In this document: positions 36,061 to 46,586 of the stretch, one piece after another
Layout of the letters: every line of letters begins with the position of its first letter
How positions within the stretch are numbered: the first letter of the stretch is position 1
Source: Nemopilema nomurai
Lineage: Eukaryota; Cnidaria; Scyphozoa; Rhizostomeae; Rhizostomatidae
DNA: 64,000 bases
NCBI GenBank assembly: GCA_003864495.1
Contig: ML133411.1
Coordinates: 643,237-707,236, forward strand
Direction: 5' to 3'
Notes under the pieces: model-generated
What the model saw: the letters and a program-made list of their open reading frames with translations, nothing else
Databases searched by the model: none
What the model was told of the DNA's origin: nothing
Position numbers and translations under genes: made by a program

Positions 36061-37557
36061 ATGGATGTCGATAATACTTCTGCGGCCAAGTTTCCTCATA
36101 CAAACGTCGAAAAGTTGCAGAATCTCAGGTAGAATCTAATGTAAATATCGTTTGGGGGAAAAGCTGGAAGGAAATGCCACTTTTCTCCATCAAGGAGATA
36201 GAGATCCATAGAAAATCTAGTGGTAAAGGCAGCGCAATTATCAAAACCTTGGACCGTGGTAGAAAATTCAAAGAGGAGAGGTATCTGTCGGCTGATAGTG
36301 TTTTCACCACTGTTTCTGAAAACCACTTTAATGTCAAAGCGAAATGTAAGGCTAGCATGAAAAAAGAAATTCGTAGAGTTGAAGTTTCGCTGGACCGGGA
36401 AACTGGCCTTGTTGTTTCATCAAAGTGCTCTTGTCCTGCCGGAAAGAGCGGATATTGCAACCACGTTATGGCCTTACTTTTTTAATTGGCAGATTACTCG
36501 TTGAATCAATTGATAATTGTGCCAGAGGAGATAGCGTGTACCAGTAAGACAAGACAGTGGGGAATTCCTGAAGAAAATGGTGCCACAAAAGAGCCAGTCA
36601 TGACAAACTGTTAAAAAGTTGGGAGATAAGAGGGGAATATCATGCACAGTATATGATGCAAGATTGAACGAAAGCAAGTCTGATCTAAAGATGAGAGCAT
36701 TGGACATGGAAGCAAAGCTTGCTGAGAAAGATGAAAAAATTGGTTTTGCTCACTGCATTGATTTTTCCCTGAGTCAAATGAGCAATACAAGGTTCGGTGA
36801 GTTTTTAGTTGGATACACTTTAGCTCATCAACTAGCACCTGTGCAATCTTCAACTATTACAGTTGTTACAAATATCCCTCGCTCTGAATATTGTGAATAC
36901 ACAACACATTCTTATACCCCATTACCTTTAAAGATCTTTCCGCCAGATCATCTTGTTGTGCCAAGTGAATGGGGAACACTTACAGAGGAAGAAATTGAGT
37001 TTCTTGATGAAATACGAATTTCAGAAGCAGATTCATACCAAATATAAAAAGACACTGTTTCGCAAAGTCAGTGCAAAAAGTGGCATGAAATTCCAATGGG
37101 GCAATGTCTTACCTCTAGCAATGCAAGCAACGTTTTAATTCGCAAACGGAACTTTGAAGCTTTGGCAAATCAGCTTCTAAATCCGAAGCCAGAAACAGAA
37201 CTTCCACAACTGGTGAAAGATGCCTTCAAGCATGGGATAATGTATGAACCTGTGGCCAGAAAGCAGTATGAGGAGTACTTAAAATATAATTTGAGGCATG
37301 ATGCAGCAGTACGTGAGACTGGTATTGTTGTACAACTCTATTTGTTCTGGCTTGCTGCTAGTCCTGACGGACTTGTCAGTGATAATACAGAGGCTGGTAC
37401 TGGTCTCTTGGAAATCAAATGTCCTAAAACCAAGAGGAAGAGTACCCCAGATGACCTGATTGCTGATGAAAGCTTTTATGCTTCTTTGGTAAATGGAAAG
37501 CCAGAGCTTAAAAGAGAACATGGCTATTACACACAAATCCAAATGGCAATGGGTTAA
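36061..37557 (+). pseudogene. SWIM finger plus YqaJ-type nuclease (ISL2EU accessory gene), broken
   Basis: Starts MDVDNTSAAKFPHTNVEKLQ; after a stop or short intron near 36130 a frame carries a SWIM zinc finger, CSCPAGKSGYCNHVMALLF (about 36428-36482), and stops at once with TAA. Later frames hold GISCTVYDARL (36640s) and, from 37096, a YqaJ/lambda-exonuclease-like domain: YEPVARKQYEEYL, LAASPDGLV (Asp), LLEIKCPK (Glu-x-Lys) and HGYYTQIQMAMG (Gln). The family folds as a PD-(D/E)XK nuclease. ISL2EU elements are known to pair such a gene with a THAP-like DDE transposase, and one converges from the right (38389-39880). Several stops and shifts between 36483 and 37096 show it is dead. Confidence 0.75.
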
Positions 37558-37903
37558 AGGTTAAAGGTTTGATAATTGTCAGAACTCCGTTTAATAATGA
37601 ATATTTTGTGAATGTGATTCAGAAACTAAACATCTTTTATAGAAAATACATGCTACCGTTATTAATTTCAAAGTAAGTTAGATTTTGATGCAAGTAAGTG
37701 AATGCAGGTACTTGATATAAATATATATTCCATAACTAATATTTTCTATTTGTATTCAATAGCTCCTAATAATATAGTTTTAATGAATTAGATGCTCAGT
37801 AAAAAACAACCTGTTTGATTGATAAATTTATACAAAGAGATCAAGATTTATTGTGAAAATTTAAGCTTGATATTTTTATAACATATGTGATATATATAAC
37901 ATA

Positions 37904-38342
37904 CCGTAAATCTTTGAACTAGCACCTTGGGGGCTTATTTATTTTTGATATTTTTGGATGAGGGCCTATTCGAGGGGGGGGGGGCTTATAGTACGAGGGG
38001 CTTATAGTACGAGGGGGCTTATAGTATGAGGGGAGCTTATAAAATTATTGTACACATTAAGAAGATATCATTAACAGACCTTGTTTATTTTTATTAGGAG
38101 TTTCTTTATGAGCATTTAATTAATTATTACCAAAAGTATGAATTTGTTATGGTAATTCAATAAAATGCCATAGGCAACCTCAAATGGCAAAAATCATCAA
38201 ATTGAGGGGTCCAATTCGAGAATTTAGGGTAACAGTGGGGCTTATTTAAGGGGGGGCCTTATGACAATTTGTAGTTCTAGGATGGGGGCTTATTCGATGC
38301 GGTGGCTTTTTCAAGGGGGGGGGGCAATTTGATAATTTACGG
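37904..38342. mobile_element. 439-bp MITE with TA target duplication
   Basis: Ends are inverted: CCGTAAAT on the left and ATTTACGG on the right, each flanked by TA (37902-37903 and 38343-38344). The interior has repeated GGGGGCTTAT-type words on the same strand (about 37930-38045 and 38235-38330) and no open frame of note. It sits between the two convergent genes of the ISL2EU-like element, so it inserted there or shares that element's ends. A TA duplication fits Tc1/mariner-type mobilisation but does not prove it. Confidence 0.75.
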
Positions 38343-38388
38343 TAGTGTTAAAACAATATTTACAGTAATTTTAACTTGAGAACTTATA

Positions 38389-39880
38389 TTAAGATAAATC
38401 CTTATTTTGTATCAAGGGGGGCATAAAGTTACACAACAGACAGTCCAAATTTGATTTACGGAGCCATACAAAACCAAAGGTATTTCATTTCTGATAAGCC
38501 TGAATTTTTTGACCCGTTGTATTGCCCTCTCCATATGAATGCGCACAGATGCAATAGTTTGGCTGTTCAAGACTTCTTCTTCAGATAACTGGTCTCTTTC
38601 ACCAAGAAATGCAGGTATATTTAACATATTTAACTGCACTTTTAAAGGTTTCAAGTCTTCAGATATTGTAAAGCCTCTGTCTGCCATCAGGCTATCTCCT
38701 TCATCCCACAGTGAACTGTTGAGAATACCACTTCTTTTAACAATTTCCCTATCAGAAATGGAACCATCAAAGAGCTGGCCAACAAATGTTATAGCACCAG
38801 AAGGAGCAATGCCAATTAATGCTTTGTAGGTGACATGGTGTTTATAGGAGGAGTAGAGACTACTTTGAATGGCAAGTGATGAAGGTCTTTGACAAAATAG
38901 CTCTGTACAGTCTGTTATGCAGCGTATTGATGGAAATGTTTTCTTAAAGGTTGCAGGCATTGACTTTTGGACCACTTCTTTTGATGGCCAGATTGGAAGA
39001 CTACCAAGAGAGAAATAGAGAAAATTTATTCAAGATATTAGATGTCGAGAAATTGTAGATTTTGGCAACTGGAACAACCAAGACATGTGTGACAAAGTAA
39101 ACCCATTTTTTAACCATGTCAAACACATAAATAGTTGATCTATTGGTTCAGATTTTGGTTTTGGGCCACGTTTCTTTCCTGGGAATGCTGATGTGGGTTC
39201 TGCTGTGGCATTGTTTTCGGTCTCTGTACGTTTAATAGTTTCATAAAATCTAATGTTGTTGCAATTTCCTCCAGGTTGTAAAAAAACAAACAAATTTTGA
39301 AAAGCTTTCACTTCTAGGCCAGTAGCTTTAACAAATAATTCAGGACAGCTTGAAATGTTATTGAAATTGTAAATAGAATTAGTTCTCAAAGACTCCAACT
39401 CTTCTTTAATGGAAATGTTCTCTCTTCGCAATTCATGCAGCTCTTCTTCTAGAAAGGATCTCTCTTTTTGCCATTTTTCAATTTCTTGTTTGTGACATGC
39501 ACAATTTGAACAACCGGGAACATTGCCGGTCTCCGGAGGCTCCACTTCCATTTCTTCTGATGTTAGATTATCTGATGACTCATTCGAAACTGGCCTACTG
39601 GAACTTGGCATGTTACTGCGGTCAAGTGGGGCTTTGCGTGCCTTGCTAATCTTTGGCTTGAACTTGAAAATAGTTGGAACAGCACCAGACACCAAGGACT
39701 TTTTTCCGTAACCAGAGGAAACTTTTATCTCGCTGGTTTTAAAGTGAAATTCACATACTACAGTCGAGCTTGTCCCTTATAAGTATCAGCACCTCCGCTT
39801 CGTCGAAATTGTTTTATTATGTTTATCCATTTAACTTTCATTTCTTTATCCTTCGGGAATCCATTCGGGATACCATTTCA
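38389..39880 (-). pseudogene. ISL2EU-type transposase (THAP, coiled coil, HTH, DDE), broken
   Basis: Reading leftward from 39880: a THAP remnant (GFPKDKEMKVKWINIIKQ, then after a one-base shift near 39763 CEFHFKTSEI and GAVPTIF), a Glu-rich coiled coil (EIEKWQKERSFLEEELHELR), a helix-turn-helix (FMCLTWLKNGFTLSHMSWLF) and a DDE_Tnp_4-type core: TDCTELFC (Asp), LMADRGF (Asp), VRIHMERAIQRVK (Glu). A TGA at 39030-39032 interrupts an otherwise continuous frame; the matching family position is usually Trp. A one-base shift near 38430 spoils the C-terminal FMPPL-like segment, and the shifted frame ends at 38389. The family call is strong from motif order; inactivity follows from three lesions. The first THAP cysteines were not found. 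Confidence 0.82.
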
Positions 39881-40600
39881 AATGCATAACATCAGCAATG
39901 GGAGCGTACAGCAGATTTTGTGACCAATAGAAATGGTAAGAGGGCAACTGAATGATCCCATTTTCATTTGCATCCCAATCAGCTGCTCTATTTCATTTTT
40001 GGTTGTGATGATCGAACGTCATGACCTCTGGGTGCTGTAGAGATTTGTTTGCTCTGTGACCAGTTATGTCAATTCATCAGTCCAGAGCATTTTGAATTAT
40101 TCCAGAGGCGTATTTGGTTTTTAGTTACGAAGGATTGAGGCATTTTGGTGTGATTGTAAGTGGCCGTTCGTACACTTATAATTCCATCCATCGACTAACG
40201 TGTTATTTCCAAGCCTACCAAGTCTTATTTTACGTGCAGCGAACACAGAGCCAGAGAAGAGACGATGCTCCTATTGTGCGTCTTGATTCCAACTTACTTA
40301 ATTAAATTGCAGGGCGTAAACATAAAAAACGAGGGGACATGTTGTTGGTTACGTTTCTGTGGATACGGAGACAATGGAAAGTGCTAATGACACTGACACA
40401 ATGGAGGAAATGATTATGTTTAACAATAGACACTACAGGTTCAATAATCCCCTCTCTCTCCATATGGAAAGCATCCTCTGAGATTGGTATGTCTCTTTGT
40501 CTCTAACGAGATGTATATGGTTTCTTTGGTTGATGATGTGGCATGTTGCTTGCTGCCCCTTTCAAGTTTCCTTGCTCAGAGTCATGACCTGCATCATCTT
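39881..40600. other. No gene seen
   Basis: Presumed right flank or terminus of the ISL2EU-like element. I looked for an inverted partner of sequence left of 36061 and found none. Confidence 0.3.
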
Positions 40601-40609
40601 CACCATCCC

Positions 40610-40775
40610 TCGCATTCATTCTATCATCTTTACTCATCATTCCCCTCAGCAAGAATAAAGTCAGGATCATTTTCTTCTTCGTCAGAGCTAAGTTTTCAAC
40701 AACAGAATAATTATCATTCAGAACAAATTCTAGTGCATCTTGAACACAAATCTTTTTACCTTGGTATCTGGACAT
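40610..40775 (-). pseudogene. Possible piggyBac-type N-terminal scrap
   Basis: A minus-strand frame starting MSRYQGKKICVQDALEFVLN continues, after a one-base shift, into DEEENDPDFILAEGNDE. An N-terminal helix followed by an acidic stretch like this is typical of piggyBac-derived transposases. No DDD catalytic core follows. Weak call resting on style alone. Confidence 0.2.
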
Positions 40776-41215
40776 GGTTCTGGAAGGAGGAAAATTTGCA
40801 TGTCTACATTTGACGGAAATAAGCCAAGCTGTAATCCCTACCATTAGCAAAACATTGAGTTCAAGTAAATCAAGTCTATTGGGGGTAAATCTGGCAAATA
40901 TACAGTTTTTGGTGCAGCATAGGTGAAAAGCAAAAAAGGCCAAATTATACACTCTAAAAAAGACTTTGTACTAAATTTAACCCTAACTTGACATTAGACC
41001 ATAAATGATAATACCTGATATTTCTGACCCTTATTTGACAATGTTGCACATTAGCAACAAATTATTTTGGAAGCTCAAAACACAAAAACCCGTCTAGTTC
41101 TGAGAAAATAGAACAGAACATCTTTAAAAGGAGTATAATTGCAGATAAATTACATCATCATGATATATATTAGAAATAAATAAATAAATAAAATAAAGTG
41201 GTAATTTTTTTTCAG

Positions 41216-41870
41216 TTAGGGATGGGCACTTTTTGCACGGCTTTTCGATTAAAATCACATTGTTTCGAATCAAATGTATTCACATTGTATACCATTGGAA
41301 ACAGAACGGCGCGATCTATCTAATGGTATGTGCTTTATCCCGTTCCATGCACTTTGATAACCTTTGAGGGCCAAAGTCTACATTTGCACAATGGTTTAAC
41401 AGTTCAAAGGCTCTCTTTTTGCTATAAGGAGTACACTACGTCTCAAAACAATAATTTGTCTCTTGAACTTCTGCCGAGAAGACACTCATTTGTTACTTGT
41501 GCTTCAAAATAGACCAAGGTTTGTACGTGTTATATTTAATATAGATTTTATATTTAATATATAGTAAGTTCATATAACAATAGTTCGTGTTTGCTAGTGG
41601 ATTCTTATTGATTCTACTTCACTTTTATAGATGAATCGTATGGCTATACCAAAGGCAAAAAGGAGTGTCATATTTTCATCACTTTTCCAAAGACATTCTA
41701 GCGCCGTACGGAAGGACAAACAAAACCCCATCAGTTGATATGGTCTTCGCAAAAATTCGGCCTGAAAGCTGCGAGTGATTGAGGAGGCCCGCTGTAGCCA
41801 CTTCGGAGTTTTGCGGTACAGTCACTGAGAATTTGCAGGTCCTTGCAGAGTCAAAAGGGCTTATTAAAAA
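41216..41870 (+). repeat. Long direct repeat, copy 2 (partner at 32636)
   Basis: Matches 32636-33260, including the acceptor-like TATAG before ATGAATCGTAT and a fragment with KIRPESCE, a stop, then LRRPAVATSE and TENLQVLAESKGLIKK. The match ends just before the 3' LTR of the older gypsy element (41882), so the copy is probably truncated by that insertion. Short ATAA-type simple repeats precede it (about 41172-41198). Confidence 0.72.
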
Positions 41871-41881
41871 AAACTAATAAT

Positions 41882-41996
41882 TGTGAAGAGTCCACAAATA
41901 GAAAAAGAGTAACACACATATAAAGACGTGCTTCTGTCACTTCAGTGTTACATCATAATAACCTCATCATCAAACAGCCCTGTTTATAACATTACA
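41882..41996 (-). repeat. 3' LTR of gypsy 2 (115 bp)
   Basis: On the minus strand it begins TGTAATGTTATAAAC and ends GGACTCTTCACA, that is TG...CA. It is preceded by a purine run (AATTAGGGGACGAA, 41997-42010) that would serve as polypurine tract. Only one copy exists in the window, so the limits rest on these end rules. Confidence 0.55.
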
Positions 41997-42098
41997 TTCG
42001 TCCCCTAATTAACAAAACAAAACATAATATAAAATAATTGATAATGTACACATAACATTGTTCTATTGTGTCTGTTGCATTGTTAGATTAAAACTCAG

Positions 42099-42287
42099 TT
42101 ATAAAGTCTCCGAGTCAAGAAAATCAGACATCATCCTTTTGCTGTTGATGTATATATGTAAATAACACAACAAGTATCACATTATAACAGTTGCAAAGCA
42201 AACAGTCTCAGTCAGTCTCTGCAGTCCCTCCTTCTGCCTTCCTCCTCCTCTTCCAACAACAACAACCCAAAAATGGCGGACACAACA
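42099..42287 (-). repeat. 3' LTR of gypsy 1 (189 bp)
   Basis: Identical to 46587-46775 except at one base (GAGTCAAG here, GAGACAAG there). On the minus strand it starts TGTTGTGTCCGCC and ends GACTTTATAA, so it lacks the usual CA end; the limits are nevertheless fixed by the flanking TCAG duplication. Confidence 0.93.
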
Positions 42288-42303
42288 CCACTTCCCCTTT
42301 TTT
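42288..42303 (-). promoter_or_regulatory. Polypurine tract of gypsy 1
   Basis: On the minus strand AAAAAAGGGGAAGTGG sits immediately before the 3' LTR and overlaps the end of the Gag-Pol frame. This is the expected primer site for second-strand DNA synthesis. Confidence 0.8.
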
Positions 42304-45300
42304 AGTAACGGACGTAGTCTTTGAACCTAGCAGGTAAACGAGTTTCCCTCCGAGGTCTTGTAGCCCTGTCCTCATTTGGATGTTGCGCAGTAACGCCAGC
42401 TGGGGCAATTACTGGCTCTTCTGTCATGTCTGGAACCGGATCTTGGTTGTTCGGGTTTTCTGTTTGATGGGCTTGGTTCTCTATCCAAATAGTATGGTCC
42501 TCGATTTTTCCTTGGCTAACTGCAGGCTTTACGTCATCACAGTGCCTTCTGAAACTTTTATTATCAGCCAAACTTTCTAGTAACAGGCCGCTACCTTCTG
42601 TGCACAGGACTTTATACAGCTCTGGCCCAAAGATGGGATCAAACTTGCACCGCTGCATGTTCCGTATGTACACAAGATCCCCTGGAGTGTAGATGGACTT
42701 CTTTCTATGGGTCGACCTGTTCATTTGGTCCTCTCGAGACATACGTTGTGCTCTGTCTTGCATCTGAGCCTCGCGTATCTGTTGCTCAGTCAGTTGCCGT
42801 CGCGGAAAATCTTTTCGATACCCACTACGAAGCAAGAGATCTCCCGGTGGTACTCCCGTTGCAGGATGAGGCGTCGCCCGATATGTTGCTAGGACTTCCT
42901 TAATAGCGTTATGTTTATCCTTTTTATTGAAATGGGCCGCCTTTAACGCTTTTCCGAGAGGACGCATAAATGTTTCTGCAGGGTTTGCTTGTGGGTGATA
43001 CGGGAAGGTTTTAACATGATCAATACCGCTGCCTTGGGAAAATTCAGCAAATGCTTTTGAATCAAATGGTGGTCCATTGTCTGTGCGATGCATTTCAGGA
43101 TAACCGAAATCTGTATAAATGTCATCCAATGCTTTAATGACAGGCTTAGCTGCGGTGTTTGGGACAAGCTTTGCTGCAGGAAATCGACTCATTTTATCCA
43201 GAACTACCAACACATGCTTACTGTCGGGCATAGGACCAAACAGATCAATGCTTACATCTTGCCATGCATGTTCCGGCGCTCTGTGAGATTGAATGGGTTC
43301 GTGCATTGTCTTGTTTGTAAATAGTTGACACTCTTTACAGGATGCCACTTTCTCTTCCACTTTTTGGTTCATTTTTGGGAACCAGAAATGACTGCGTAGG
43401 CGGCGTTTAAGGCTGTTCATTCCAGGGTGACCTCCCTGGTGGGCTTTTACAAGGGCAATGTCCCACAAACTCTCAGGAAGAATAATGCGTTCTCCTTTCA
43501 TTATCAGTTCCTCATCTGAGATGGTAAGTTCCGCAAAGATCTTTTTGAATGGAGCGAGATTACCCTTTGTCTTTGGTACATATACCTTTCTAATGTATTT
43601 CTTCAACTCATGAAGTGTTTTGTCTTTATCTGTCTCATCGATGATTCGACTCATAGAAATGGACTCGGTGTATGGAGCATATTGAAGAAGCCAGACCGTT
43701 TTTTCTAGTTCACTGGTTTCTTTTTGTTGATCTCTGCTGATGCTACTAAATGGTGTTGCATGTCGGGAAAGGTAATCAGCTGGGTTAACTTTCCCTTCCT
43801 TCCAGATTACTTTATATTTCATGTCTTGATGACGCAGCTTTATCCGGTCTGTTCTGACCGACCCTTTTCTAGCATTAGAAAAAATGCTTACCAGGGGCTT
43901 ATGATCTGTAACGACTTTGATCTCAGGACCTCCTGCAATAAAGTAGCGAAACCGACGCAATCCAAAGTCAATGGCTAGTGCTTCTAAGTCTAGCTGTGGG
44001 TATCTCTGCTCTACTGGGGTTGTGGCACGGCTGGCAAATGCTACTGGCTTTGCACTATCACTTGTCTCTCCTTGCATCAGAATTGCAGATAGTCCTGAAT
44101 AATGCGCATCCACAAAAATAAATGTATCCTCTTCAGGATTGAAATGGCGGAGAAGAGTGTCTTCTCTGAATGCAACTTTCAACCTGTCAAATTCTCTTTG
44201 GCACTCCTTATCCCAAGTGAAGCGACTGTGTTTCTTTGTTCGCATCCGAAGGTTCGTTGTTTTGCTTGCTAAGTCTGGAATGAAGTCTTTATTTGACTGG
44301 ATCATACAGAGGAAAGATTGTAGTTCATCCTTTGAACGTGGGCTTGAGGCATGTTGCAATGCCTTGACCTTTTCTGGGTCCGGTTTAATACCATCTTTGC
44401 AGACACGTAGTCCCCAGAATGGAATTTCCTCTTTATCAAACATGCATTTATCAGGATTCAAAGTCATTCCTGATTTTGCAATTACTTGAAGGACGCGATT
44501 TAATGCATGATCATGTTGTTTCTTTGTTTTGGCTGCTATGATGAGGTCATCATGGATAACATGTGCTTCTTGAATGGGCTGAAATAGCGGAAGAAGCGCC
44601 TTTGTCAACTCGCCAGAGGCTGGTTTCGTGCCCATAGTAAGTTTTCGATACCGCATCAGTCGGTCACCTGCATGAAACACTGTGATCTTCTTAGACTCTT
44701 CATCAAGCTCCAGTTGATGGAATGCAGACTTAAAATCAAGTTTAGAAAAATGTTGACACCTTGCAAGTTGTGTTTTAATGTCCTCTACTCTGGGAATTGG
44801 AATGTTTGTTGATTCAATTGCCCGGTTTGCTTGACGCATGTCAACAGTGACCCGAATACCACCATCATCTTTTGGGGCGAGCACTACATTTGAAATCCAT
44901 GGTGCTGGTCCTATATGTTCTTCTATTATACTGTTCTCTTCCATGGTCTGTATCTCTTTCTCAAATCTCTTCCGTAAATGAAATGGAACAGGTCTGGCCG
45001 GTGCAGCTACTGGGGGAATATTTTCATTTATGTGAAACTTCACAAAATGGTCTTTTAATGTACCAATACCTGTAAATACCTCTGGATATTGCGAAATAAT
45101 GCCTGCTTTAACGTCATCTCTGATTTCTGTGTTGCGCCGAATACTTGGCTGTTGGTTATCTGGAGTTGGGTTAAATGTTATGATTCCTAGCTCTTCTGAA
45201 ACTCTTCCACTGAGCAAAGTTTCAAGATCCTGTTTGACCACGTATATGCATGCATTGGCAACTGATTCTCCATGCATGATTGTGCCTATATAGTAACCAC

Positions 45301-46495
45301 AACATTTTACTGATTTTGATCCATATGGGCGTATTTTCATCTTCGTTTTTCCAAGGGGCAAAGCCAAAGCTTGAGCTTGTTTCCTAGACATTACGCAAAT
45401 ATCCGCCCCTGTGTCAGCAAATGCACTTACTCTTCGCTCTTTAATTATCACCTCAACTTGATAGCGTGATTTTTCTGATGTTTTGCGCATCTGCTGGCGA
45501 ATACGCATGCGTCGTATTTTTGTAACATTCTTCATGAACCGTACACGGTTAATATTCTGGCTAGAACTTGAGTCACTTTCAGATGTGCATGTTTCAGTAT
45601 CAGAGCTTTCATCCTTACTGCTACTGCTCTCTACCCGCCGAGTGCGAGGTTTAATCTTCTCTCTCTTCTTTTTACATATTGCCGAGCCTTTAAAATGTCC
45701 TGTTTTACCACAGTCAAAGCACTCACGATTTGCTGCTGGGCACTGCTTTCCTCCTTTACATACTCTCGATGAACAATTTGGGCAGTTGGAATATTTCTCT
45801 CGCAATTTTACTTCATATTTTGATTTTGACCCTTTTCTGGAGTATTTTCCTGGTCTCTTTATTCTGGAGACAGGTGCTTCACTATTTTCATGGATTCTCT
45901 GTGCCCCTCTTGCTGCTGCCTCCAGTTGTCTCCCACCTTTAATCAGATTATCAAGGTCCCACTGGTTCTTTAGGGCATTTTTGCGAATTTCATTATTCGA
46001 TGTTCCAATGATGATTTGGTCTCTGGTGAGGATATTCTTGACTGTACAAGTTTCACTGATGCAAGAAAATTCACATGTTTTGGCTTCGTGCTTTACTCTT
46101 ACTGTAAAAGAATCAAAACTTTCACTTTCCTTCTGAAACAACTTGTGAAACTCAAAATTGGCAAGTGTTTTGTTCCTACTGATATCATATCTTCCCTTTA
46201 GTGCTGCTGTCATCTCCATAAAAGTGATTTTACCCCTATCCTTTTCAGGAACAACTTCCTCAAAATCCCTTTGAAGGTTTCTTGAGGCAAACCTTCCTAA
46301 AAAAATTTTCCGTTTATCTTGCTCTACCCATGCTGCTTTCTCTGTGTTACTATCTTCCTTCGGTGGCTCTTTGGCTATTGCATCATATTCATAATGAAAA
46401 GAATCAATAAAGTCACAAAATGCTTCATAAACATTCCCTTGGTGATCTTCCGGGTCAAACTTGGTCATTGCATGCAATCCATAACTCGCCGCCAT
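42302..46495 (-). CDS. Gag-Pol polyprotein, Ty3/gypsy, 1397 residues, intact
   Basis: One frame holds all the usual parts in order: Gag (about 1-235); a CCHC zinc knuckle (CFDCGKTGHF, near 259-274) after a second Cys cluster; aspartic protease with DTGA at 361-364; reverse transcriptase about 500-720, with the active-site box reading IHDD (647-650) where YxDD is usual; RNase H about 794-910 (FVDAHYSG, TDHKPL); integrase with a HHCC finger (H1019, H1023, C1053, C1056) and core residues D1084, D1139 and E1174; then a Pro/Arg-rich tail. Gag and Pol share one frame, so no frameshift or stop readthrough is needed. The start Met lies about 90 bases after the 5' LTR. The gene copies the element through RNA and inserts it elsewhere. 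His in the RT box is the one odd residue; whether it lowers activity cannot be judged here. Confidence 0.93.
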   Translation of the reverse strand: MAASYGLHAMTKFDPEDHQGNVYEAFCDFIDSFHYEYDAIAKEPPKEDSNTEKAAWVEQDKRKIFLGRFASRNLQRDFEEVVPEKDRGKITFMEMTAALKGRYDISRNKTLANFEFHKLFQKESESFDSFTVRVKHEAKTCEFSCISETCTVKNILTRDQIIIGTSNNEIRKNALKNQWDLDNLIKGGRQLEAAARGAQRIHENSEAPVSRIKRPGKYSRKGSKSKYEVKLREKYSNCPNCSSRVCKGGKQCPAANRECFDCGKTGHFKGSAICKKKREKIKPRTRRVESSSSKDESSDTETCTSESDSSSSQNINRVRFMKNVTKIRRMRIRQQMRKTSEKSRYQVEVIIKERRVSAFADTGADICVMSRKQAQALALPLGKTKMKIRPYGSKSVKCCGYYIGTIMHGESVANACIYVVKQDLETLLSGRVSEELGIITFNPTPDNQQPSIRRNTEIRDDVKAGIISQYPEVFTGIGTLKDHFVKFHINENIPPVAAPARPVPFHLRKRFEKEIQTMEENSIIEEHIGPAPWISNVVLAPKDDGGIRVTVDMRQANRAIESTNIPIPRVEDIKTQLARCQHFSKLDFKSAFHQLELDEESKKITVFHAGDRLMRYRKLTMGTKPASGELTKALLPLFQPIQEAHVIHDDLIIAAKTKKQHDHALNRVLQVIAKSGMTLNPDKCMFDKEEIPFWGLRVCKDGIKPDPEKVKALQHASSPRSKDELQSFLCMIQSNKDFIPDLASKTTNLRMRTKKHSRFTWDKECQREFDRLKVAFREDTLLRHFNPEEDTFIFVDAHYSGLSAILMQGETSDSAKPVAFASRATTPVEQRYPQLDLEALAIDFGLRRFRYFIAGGPEIKVVTDHKPLVSIFSNARKGSVRTDRIKLRHQDMKYKVIWKEGKVNPADYLSRHATPFSSISRDQQKETSELEKTVWLLQYAPYTESISMSRIIDETDKDKTLHELKKYIRKVYVPKTKGNLAPFKKIFAELTISDEELIMKGERIILPESLWDIALVKAHQGGHPGMNSLKRRLRSHFWFPKMNQKVEEKVASCKECQLFTNKTMHEPIQSHRAPEHAWQDVSIDLFGPMPDSKHVLVVLDKMSRFPAAKLVPNTAAKPVIKALDDIYTDFGYPEMHRTDNGPPFDSKAFAEFSQGSGIDHVKTFPYHPQANPAETFMRPLGKALKAAHFNKKDKHNAIKEVLATYRATPHPATGVPPGDLLLRSGYRKDFPRRQLTEQQIREAQMQDRAQRMSREDQMNRSTHRKKSIYTPGDLVYIRNMQRCKFDPIFGPELYKVLCTEGSGLLLESLADNKSFRRHCDDVKPAVSQGKIEDHTIWIENQAHQTENPNNQDPVPDMTEEPVIAPAGVTAQHPNEDRATRPRRETRLPARFKDYVRY

Positions 46496-46568
46496 TTTGA
46501 ATCGGCCTAGCTTTTCTACCTTTTACGCTGATTCCTGAATTGGCCTAGTTTTTTTTTTTTTTACCTCA

Positions 46569-46586
46569 GCTTTATCCTCGTCGCCA
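46569..46586 (-). promoter_or_regulatory. Candidate primer-binding site of gypsy 1
   Basis: Directly after the 5' LTR the minus strand reads TGGCGACGAGGATAAAGC. TGG at this spot fits pairing with a tRNA CCA end. The tRNA was not identified. Confidence 0.7.

Noticed and set aside
37930..38050. Spaced GGGGGCTTAT words as a CRISPR-like or minisatellite array
   Set aside because: Spacing is irregular and the words sit inside a MITE bounded by TA and inverted ends; a eukaryotic context also makes CRISPR implausible.
32636..41870. The long direct repeats as LTRs of one 9-kb retrotransposon
   Set aside because: The sequence between them contains unrelated transposon genes on both strands, and the repeats have no TG...CA ends, primer site or target duplication.
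45483..46136. 217-codon plus-strand frame opposite gypsy Gag
   Set aside because: Shadow of the intact minus-strand Gag-Pol, hydrophobic by antisense composition.
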